Source: Bin5 sp965261695 (lineage in GTDB: Bacteria; Chloroflexota; Anaerolineae; Caldilineales; Caldilineaceae). Taken from it: 64,000 bases of DNA. The notes beneath the pieces are model-generated. The model had not been told where the DNA came from and searched no databases. It worked only from the letters and a program-made list of their open reading frames with translations. This document shows positions 58,554-64,000 of this stretch, piece after piece. Each line of letters opens with the position of its first letter. Within the stretch, counting starts at the first letter, position 1. The stretch is taken from contig OZ253474.1 of the NCBI GenBank assembly GCA_965261695.1, forward strand, positions 4,340,001 through 4,404,000. Direction: 5' to 3'. The translations under genes were made by a program, and so were the position numbers.

Positions 58554-60458
58554 CTACTGTTCCGCCTCCACCGGCACACCGATCGGGAACTCGGCCGGCA
58601 GCGTCTCAGCCATCTGCTCCTCGTCAAAGCCGCAGTTTGGATGTCCGAATCCGCTCAGACTCCTGCCATCGGCCTGCAAGTCGAAGATGATGTTGTCATC
58701 GGCGCTGGCGCTCACGCCTGCCGGAATGTGATCCAGCTGCAACGAATCCCGCACCTTCCAGGCCACGATGTGATCGGCGCAAGCTGTGTCGCCGCTGATG
58801 CCCAGTGCGCCCAAAAGGCTGCCGGTCTTGTTGTACAGGGGAAGCCCGCCGCCAGAGCGGCTCCACCCGCCGGGCTTCTGCCCTACCATCGGGTCTCCCG
58901 CCTGCCCGTAAGCTGACGGGGACCCGACGTAAGCGACCGATGTGTCGAGCGGAACGCTGTCATGCAAGCCGTGCAGATTCCCCCCCGGTTGCGTTGCCGC
59001 GTAGAGATTGCTGGTCGAGAAGGCCAGACGAGGCAGGCTGAAGGCGTTGGCCGTATTTGCTCTTTGGGCAGAGAGAACGCGACCTCCCGGCCACTGGGAT
59101 CCCCGGTTCGCGCCGGAGTAGGTAACGACGCAGACCCCGCCATCGCGATCAACCACTGTTGCCCACATATGGTTCCCCAGACCGCCGTTGTTGCCGCCTG
59201 CCACGATTGTCGCCAGAGCGCTGGTCACCGCGTCATGGTCGGGCAGGTTGTCGCAACCGGAAATGAACTCCGGCTCCAGCCTATTCCTGGTTGCGCTTTC
59301 TACGAATCGTATGGTCGGCGCGTCTTCGACGGCAACGCCCTCAAAGCGGACCACCGCGCCGCGGCCGGGCGCGCCCACGCTGTTGCCATTGATCACCACA
59401 TACGCATTCCCATTGACATCAAAATCCACCGACGTGGGGAAAGGCAATCCAGAAATGATATCCTGCGACGTTTCGCCTGCGCCAACTCGGATCAGCGCAC
59501 CGCTATTGGGGATCGGGCCCTCGTCCGTAAAGATGCCGAAGCGCACGGCATATAGTTCTCCGTCCGGTCCAGTGCGCAGATCGGTCAACATTGTAAGGTC
59601 GGTGGCGTAGTCCTCCACCCGGCCCGAACTTGGATCGACGACCACGACTTTCGCCGAACCGGGCAGGAAGGGAAAACCTGGCAGGAGCGAAACATAGATG
59701 CGGCCGTCGACGCCGAATGTGACGCCCGTCGGTACCGGGTCCGACTGGAGCGCGCCCCCGCGATACGGATTGGGAAGCGGGCCGGGTATTCCCTCGAAGA
59801 CAGTGACGACTTCGGCCGTTCGATTTACTACGTCTACCCGCACCAACGCGTTGGCGCCCGCCTCGGCCACGTATAGAAAGCCGTCCGGGCCGACGGTCAG
59901 TCCGTAGGGATGAGACTCCAGAACGAAGCCGTCCGGGTTCTGTTCCTTCTCCAGTTTCCACAGCGGGAAGACCTCCAACACCGAGTCTTGCAAGACGCGC
60001 AATACTGCGGCCGTGTTCGGCAGCGCCTCTTCGCTTGCAACGCCTTGCCAGAGCCCGGCTGTTGCATACATCTCATTGTTGAGAAGCGCCAGACGTGCGC
60101 CGCCAACGATGTCACTGCCGAGAAAAATCGAAGGCAGCGTCGCCACAAGTTGCGGCTGACCGCCCAATGTCACCCGGATCACCCTCGCCGTATTGCCGTA
60201 AGTCGCTCTGATGACTTCGTTCGTGTTGGGATCAAGACCCCCGACAACAACTTCCTTGTCGCCTCCCAGCCCGACGTCGATAACCCAAACGCTGCCGTCA
60301 TCAATCACCAACACGCCCTGTGGCCCGTTCAGGCCATCCACGATTACTGTGCCTCCGCTCTCTTTCTCTTGCGCCAGCGCGCTTTTGGATGCGATCCACA
60401 GACCTGACAAAAGCGCAAGTACCAGAACGCTGCTAATGGAGATACGGAAAGTTTTCAA
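58554..60458 (-). CDS. ScyD/ScyE-like beta-propeller fused to an HbpS/GlcG-like domain, secreted
   Basis: 634 residues. TTG start with GAGGAG 7 nt upstream; signal peptide 1-29 (SALAQ). Residues 35-380 form a ScyD/ScyE-type propeller (GLNGPQGVLVIDDGSVWVID, SHPYGLTVGPDGFLYVAEAG and similar blades). Residues 400-620 match the HbpS/GlcG haem-binding-type domain (VTSALATIVAGG, WATVVDRDGGVCVVTYSG, GLPLYNKTGSLLGALGISGD). The C terminus carries CGFDEE. ScyD/E act in cyanobacterial scytonemin sunscreen synthesis, but no other scy genes are here. The domain pairing is uncommon to my knowledge. Confidence 0.8.
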   Translation of the reverse strand: MKTFRISISSVLVLALLSGLWIASKSALAQEKESGGTVIVDGLNGPQGVLVIDDGSVWVIDVGLGGDKEVVVGGLDPNTNEVIRATYGNTARVIRVTLGGQPQLVATLPSIFLGSDIVGGARLALLNNEMYATAGLWQGVASEEALPNTAAVLRVLQDSVLEVFPLWKLEKEQNPDGFVLESHPYGLTVGPDGFLYVAEAGANALVRVDVVNRTAEVVTVFEGIPGPLPNPYRGGALQSDPVPTGVTFGVDGRIYVSLLPGFPFLPGSAKVVVVDPSSGRVEDYATDLTMLTDLRTGPDGELYAVRFGIFTDEGPIPNSGALIRVGAGETSQDIISGLPFPTSVDFDVNGNAYVVINGNSVGAPGRGAVVRFEGVAVEDAPTIRFVESATRNRLEPEFISGCDNLPDHDAVTSALATIVAGGNNGGLGNHMWATVVDRDGGVCVVTYSGANRGSQWPGGRVLSAQRANTANAFSLPRLAFSTSNLYAATQPGGNLHGLHDSVPLDTSVAYVGSPSAYGQAGDPMVGQKPGGWSRSGGGLPLYNKTGSLLGALGISGDTACADHIVAWKVRDSLQLDHIPAGVSASADDNIIFDLQADGRSLSGFGHPNCGFDEEQMAETLPAEFPIGVPVEAEQ

Positions 60459-60593
60459 TTGACTCCTCCTCTCGCCCGTCGCGCACCTGTCATGCGCGCA
60501 ATTGACTAGGGGCGTGCAGTGTACGTGGAGCGCAAATGCAGACTAGACCGAAAGTCCGCCTGGCAGGGAAAGCAAGATGCCTGCGCCCGTCGA

Positions 60594-61952
60594 TTATTGC
60601 TCCGCCAGAAAGACGATTAGCGCCTCCAAATCGTCTTCGGGGATATGACGATAGGTTGGCATGCGGTGGAGACTCAACGCAAATCCCTCAACATAGTAGA
60701 TGTCCGGTTCAATGATGCTCTCGTACAGATAGGTATATACATCGGTCGCCGCGCCGTTATAAGCAGGATCCTGGAGTCGGGCGGCGGCCAAACTTCTCAT
60801 TCCGCCGTGAGACGGCCCGAAAATGCCTCTTGTGCCCGCGCCTTCGAGTTGGTGGCAAACGCCGCAGTACTGCTCCCTATATACCGCCATTCCCCGCACA
60901 ACCAGCGCGACCAACTCCTCCTCCGAAAGAGCGGCAAGGTCCGCTGCGCTGCGCACGCCGCGGCGCTCGGCCTTACGAATCATCAGCGCGACATGCAGAA
61001 CCCACGAGATGCGCAGTACGTCTCCCGGCTGCAATGCCTTCTCACTGAAGTCGGGATTGACTTCCTTCAGCGCAAGCATGTCGATACCGGTCATGGCGGC
61101 GACCGACTCCCATGTGTCTCCTGCCTGCACGACGTATGTGCCTGGGGGATTGGACATCGCCTCTGCCGAACTCTTCGAATCCCCGCTTGCCCCTGAAGAT
61201 GGGTCCAGGGCAAGAGGGGCAACCGTGCTTTCGGATATGGGGCTGCTTCCGGTCAATTCGGGCGGCAAATATGTGACTGTTATCTCATCACCTGCCCGAA
61301 TGTTGATACCACGCTGTGTCCATAACTCGAAATTGTCCAGCAGTAGATTCAGAATCGTCACCGAAAACGTGTCAGCGATCGTGTTCCAGGAATCGCCATC
61401 TTCTACAGTGTACAAAATCGGCGAAATCATGTCATCCGCGCTGAAACCGGGAATCCTCAACTGGTCTCCGGGCTGGAGCCTATCTGCGCGCGACTGCCAC
61501 AGCTCCAAATTGGCTTCTCTCAGAGGTCCAGCGGTCATGTCAAATCTGTCCGCGATCAGAGACCAGAATTCGCCCATGCGCACAGTATAGACGTAGGCCC
61601 GCGCATCGTCGACGGTGAACGACTTCCCAATAGCAACGTCCGAAATCGGTGGGGCGCCGTTACTGCGGACATCATCGCGAGGCTGCCCCTCTACTTGGTC
61701 TGTTGCTTTAACGGCCTGGCGGGCGCTGTCGGGCGTTGCATCCGTCGGTTCAGCAACAGGACGCAGGTCCGTCTCTTGTTCTGCGCGCGCAACCGCCTCT
61801 GTCGTCGTCGAGCCATCCTGTTGGATGAGGGCGACCACGAAACCTGCGAGAAGAATCACAGCCAACAGCACGCCGCGCGGCACAAGACTGTAGCGTCTGG
61901 GTGTACGGGCAGAACGAGCTCTCCCGCCTGCTTTACTTTCTGGGTCTCTCAT
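60594..61952 (-). CDS. Membrane protein with three LysM domains and a C-terminal cytochrome c
   Basis: 452 residues from ATG 61952; the in-frame ATG at 62039 lies inside a terminator and is rejected. Transmembrane helix 25-43 (VPRGVLLAVILLAGFVVAL), linker, LysM-like repeats at about 121-168, 180-226 and 272-316 (YTVRMGEFWSLIADRFDM, YTVEDGDSWNTIADTF, YVVQAGDTWESVAAMTG), then a cytochrome c domain with C363-x2-C366-H367 (EQYCGVCHQLEG) and Met in LHRMPTYRHIPEDDLEAL. LysM binds cell-wall glycan, so this would be a wall-held electron carrier. Confidence 0.85.
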   Translation of the reverse strand: MRDPESKAGGRARSARTPRRYSLVPRGVLLAVILLAGFVVALIQQDGSTTTEAVARAEQETDLRPVAEPTDATPDSARQAVKATDQVEGQPRDDVRSNGAPPISDVAIGKSFTVDDARAYVYTVRMGEFWSLIADRFDMTAGPLREANLELWQSRADRLQPGDQLRIPGFSADDMISPILYTVEDGDSWNTIADTFSVTILNLLLDNFELWTQRGINIRAGDEITVTYLPPELTGSSPISESTVAPLALDPSSGASGDSKSSAEAMSNPPGTYVVQAGDTWESVAAMTGIDMLALKEVNPDFSEKALQPGDVLRISWVLHVALMIRKAERRGVRSAADLAALSEEELVALVVRGMAVYREQYCGVCHQLEGAGTRGIFGPSHGGMRSLAAARLQDPAYNGAATDVYTYLYESIIEPDIYYVEGFALSLHRMPTYRHIPEDDLEALIVFLAEQ

Positions 61953-61982
61953 CACTTGCGCTTTTGTATCTGGTCTGGAGAT

Positions 61983-62038
61983 AAAAAATGAAGAGAGGAT
62001 GGAGAGACACGCACTCTCTACAAACTCCCCTCTCTTCA
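61983..62038 (-). terminator. Rho-independent terminator
   Basis: On the minus strand TGAAGAGAGG (62038-62029) pairs with CCTCTCTTCA (61998-61989), 10 bp perfect with a smaller hairpin inside the loop, then TTTTTT (61988-61983). It ends the transcript of the J-like/SH3 gene before the LysM-cytochrome gene. Confidence 0.85.
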
Positions 62039-62160
62039 ATCAACCAACTCTGATTCTATTGTATCCGCAACGCCCTCAAAAGGGAAAGAAGCGATCTTCC
62101 GGCTTGGCCGCATCCCCGCGCCAACCGGCGGATGCCGGTGTCTGAACTTGCTATTGTGGC

Positions 62161-63222
62161 TCACTCGGAGACGCTTGCCCCACGACGTTCACCGGCCGAC
62201 TCCGGCAGAGCCTGGTCGCTGGTGAAGACAGGCAGCCTGTCAGGCTCGCCCTCGACAGCGACAGTCCACGCGGCCATCCATCCGGTTTCTTCGTTGGCCA
62301 TCACAACATACCAGCTGCTGTCTTCCAGCCGTCCAATGACGCGATACGTCTCTTCGTTGTAAAGTAGCTCCAGCACCGGCGCGTCGGTCTCTGGCCGCTC
62401 GCGCAGATTGACCGACGGATGCAGGAGCGTGCCGGTCAAGCCCGACGGCGGCCGCGGCGTTGCCGTGGGGAAGTTGCTCTCCAGCGGGACATACGAATTG
62501 AGCAGCGCACGCGCGGTAGCCGTTGCCTGCACAGTGACCGGAACGACGCGGTTAGCCGGGAAGAGCAATGCGGCGACTGTTGCCAGAAGGAGCCCGCTGA
62601 TGATGAGGAATGGCCAACCTCTCCACGACCGGCGGATGTGGTGCGTCGTGGGCCGAAACGCCGGCCCCAGATAGGTGGGACCGACCTGCGGCGGCGGGAT
62701 CTGCACATCCACCCGTCTGAAATTTCTGAATATTTCGGCCAGCTTCTCCTCGTATCGCGGGTCAACGCGCCACTCATTCAGGCGAGGATTGTAGGACCGT
62801 CCAGATTCGGGAATCGACGCGTTGAGCGCACTGTGGATGGCCGTAAAGTCGGCCGCCCAACCCACCCGAATGTAGAGGGAACCGTTTTCCAGCCGCTGAT
62901 AGGAAAGCCAGGCGTCGGACGCCGCGATCCGCTTGCGGGCCCGTTCCAGTGCCTCTTCGGGCAGGTGCAGAAGCTGCGCTTCTCTTAATTCCTCATCGTG
63001 TGTCCAGCGTTTCAGTGGATTGGAAAGTTGCCGATAGGCCTCATCCACGCGGGCCAGAAACGGGTCTGCCGCTTCCGGCCCGGCGACCAGGGCAGCATCG
63101 TTGAGATATTCGCCGGTGTGAAGACGCACCTGGCGGCGGTAGGCCGCGTCCAACACCTCCTGCGTGGCGTTGGACCGAACCCCCAATATTTGATAGTAAT
63201 TTAGCTGCGACTTGCCGTCCAC
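62161..63222 (-). CDS. Degenerate J-domain protein with transmembrane helix and SH3 domain
   Basis: 353 residues. Residues 8-75 resemble a DnaJ domain (NYYQILGVRSNATQEVLDAAYRR, given in part as NYYQILGV and LDAAYRRQVR) but the HPD tripeptide that stimulates Hsp70 is absent: helix II runs directly into LHTGEYL. A charged middle part follows (DAWLSYQRLENGSLYIRVGW), a helix at 203-221, and an external SH3-like domain (VNLRERPETDAPVLELL, SWYVVMANEETGWMAAW). Role unknown; it probably senses or binds at the cell wall. Confidence 0.8.
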   Translation of the reverse strand: MDGKSQLNYYQILGVRSNATQEVLDAAYRRQVRLHTGEYLNDAALVAGPEAADPFLARVDEAYRQLSNPLKRWTHDEELREAQLLHLPEEALERARKRIAASDAWLSYQRLENGSLYIRVGWAADFTAIHSALNASIPESGRSYNPRLNEWRVDPRYEEKLAEIFRNFRRVDVQIPPPQVGPTYLGPAFRPTTHHIRRSWRGWPFLIISGLLLATVAALLFPANRVVPVTVQATATARALLNSYVPLESNFPTATPRPPSGLTGTLLHPSVNLRERPETDAPVLELLYNEETYRVIGRLEDSSWYVVMANEETGWMAAWTVAVEGEPDRLPVFTSDQALPESAGERRGASVSE

Positions 63223-63322
63223 CGCCTACCGCCCGCGATCGGTTTGGAGAGTGAAGAGTGTGCAGAGTCAGGAGATAGAACGGCCCGATTTTCTCGCCCG
63301 TCGCTCCTTCTCTTCGACCGAT

Positions 63323-64000
63323 CTATCGACTGACCCCTTCTGTGAGGCCCCCGCTCTCCACCAGCGCGGCCACCTCATCTTTCTCAAAGAGACCCATGTC
63401 ACCGGGGATCGTGTATTTCATTGCGGCCGCGGCCGCGCCCCAACGCAAGGCGTCGGCCAGCCACTCGTCGCCGTTCCGGTCAAGGTAGCGGTAGAGTACA
63501 CCGGCCGTGAACGCATCCCCCGCACCGATTCGCCCAACCGTGCCGCCGCCGGCGAAGATGGCCTGGCGCACCGGCGGCCGCCCCGGTTGCGCCGCGATCG
63601 AGCCGTCCGCGCCCAAGGTGAGGATCACCGTCGTCCCGGGGAACTCTCGCTGGAGCGCTGCCAGCGCATCTTCGGCAGAGATCGATTCAGGCAGGTCGTA
63701 GTGGGTCTGGGCATCCCGGATCGGCGCAAAGAGCAGGTCGGCGGCGGCGGCGAAAGGCTGGCATCCCCTGCGCGACTGCCGCGGCGTCCATAGTTTGGCG
63801 CGGTAGTTGATGTCGAAACTGACGCTCCATCCGGCTTCCTGAGCAAGTTGCAAGGCTCTGGCGGCGGTGGCCGCGGCGTTGTCGCTGATGGCGAGGGTGA
63901 TGCCTGTCAGGTGGAGATGCCGCCCGCCCGTCGCGCTGAAAAGCTCAGCCGGTAACTCGTCCGGCGTCATGCGGCTGGCGGCAGAGTCGGCCCGGTCGTA
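63323..64000 (-). CDS. PfkB family carbohydrate kinase, probably 2-keto-3-deoxygluconate kinase (3' part)
   Basis: Runs off the right edge of the window; the frame is open at base 64000 (YDRADSAASRM). About 225 C-terminal residues. FDINYRAKLW is typical of KDG kinase, and GRIGAGDAFTAGVLY holds the catalytic Asp and anion-hole GAGD motif of PfkB kinases. YDRADSAASR agrees with the YYRxxSAAS segment of KdgK. Phosphorylates KDG in Entner-Doudoroff-type sugar-acid breakdown, which would fit the oxidoreductases in the window. Confidence 0.85.
   Translation of the reverse strand, partial: YDRADSAASRMTPDELPAELFSATGGRHLHLTGITLAISDNAAATAARALQLAQEAGWSVSFDINYRAKLWTPRQSRRGCQPFAAAADLLFAPIRDAQTHYDLPESISAEDALAALQREFPGTTVILTLGADGSIAAQPGRPPVRQAIFAGGGTVGRIGAGDAFTAGVLYRYLDRNGDEWLADALRWGAAAAAMKYTIPGDMGLFEKDEVAALVESGGLTEGVSR

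Noticed and set aside
61953..62039. Upstream start (ATG 62039) for the LysM-cytochrome gene
   Set aside because: It sits inside a strong rho-independent terminator stem.

Overview
The window reads as chromosomal DNA of a high-GC, aerobic or facultatively aerobic bacterium, most likely Chloroflexota (Anaerolineae/Caldilineae-like). Pointers, all inference from family content: a radical-SAM/DUF2344 gene pair, a tandem run of M42 peptidases, Tat-exported lipoprotein sugar-binding proteins, CxxCH cytochromes on lipoprotein or membrane anchors, a divergent second chaperonin-like gene, and IS982/IS701/ISAzo13-type insertion sequences. No rRNA or conserved ribosomal protein cluster is present to settle the taxonomy.

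Layout. 1-1110: 3' end of a molybdenum hydroxylase large subunit followed by a MoaD/ThiS-like protein. 1187-10818 (mostly plus): orphan DPPY DNA methyltransferase, mutL, a convergent hicAB pair, a DUF457-like membrane protein, then the proteostasis trio trigger factor-clpP-clpX. 10920-15442 (minus): zinc-ribbon membrane protein, three overlapping M42 peptidases and mutY as one operon. 15575-18977: tRNA-Glu and a divergent consensus promoter that feeds a structured, tRNA-like leader ahead of the radical-SAM/DUF2344 pair. 19192-22644: a partly decayed tandem duplication of a membrane-protein/SPFH module, ending in a PA-IL-lectin-like protein. 22697-31213 (minus): amino-acid and small-molecule metabolism (RraA-like, aminotransferase, RidA, membrane dipeptidase, threonine synthase), a cytochrome c lipoprotein, a BNR propeller and a divergent GroEL-like protein.

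31571-36390 is an insertion-sequence island: five transposon-derived segments laid almost end to end, with target-site duplications still readable, followed by a MITE-like element, the solo left end of another IS701-like element and palindromic intergenic repeats. 37176-45822 (plus) is a sugar ABC importer (binding protein, two permeases) plus a six-hairpin glycosidase-like protein, with a complete ABC-2 exporter (ATPase, two permeases) placed between the binding protein and its permeases. 46039-46712 holds a DUF433/DUF5615 toxin-antitoxin pair whose toxin is cut by an in-frame TGA. 46779-51548 holds sugar or sugar-acid catabolic genes (MBL-like pseudoenzyme, two Gfo/Idh/MocA oxidoreductases, a ureidoglycolate-lyase-like protein, a TIM-barrel epimerase). 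51812-64000 mixes purM, an enoyl-CoA hydratase, a voltage-gated-type K+ channel, tRNA-Val, a secreted glycoside hydrolase, MoaB, a phytanoyl-CoA dioxygenase-like protein, a ScyD/E-HbpS fusion, a LysM-cytochrome c fusion, a degenerate J-domain/SH3 membrane protein and the C-terminal part of a 2-keto-3-deoxygluconate kinase.

The observations most worth follow-up are the structured leader before the radical-SAM gene, the LysM-cytochrome c and ScyD/E-HbpS fusions, the chaperonin-like protein lacking the catalytic Asp, the degraded SPFH duplication, the duplicated 5' end of the ABC ATPase gene, and genes whose -10 box lies 9-11 nt before the ATG. No CRISPR array, phage or complete restriction-modification system was seen.
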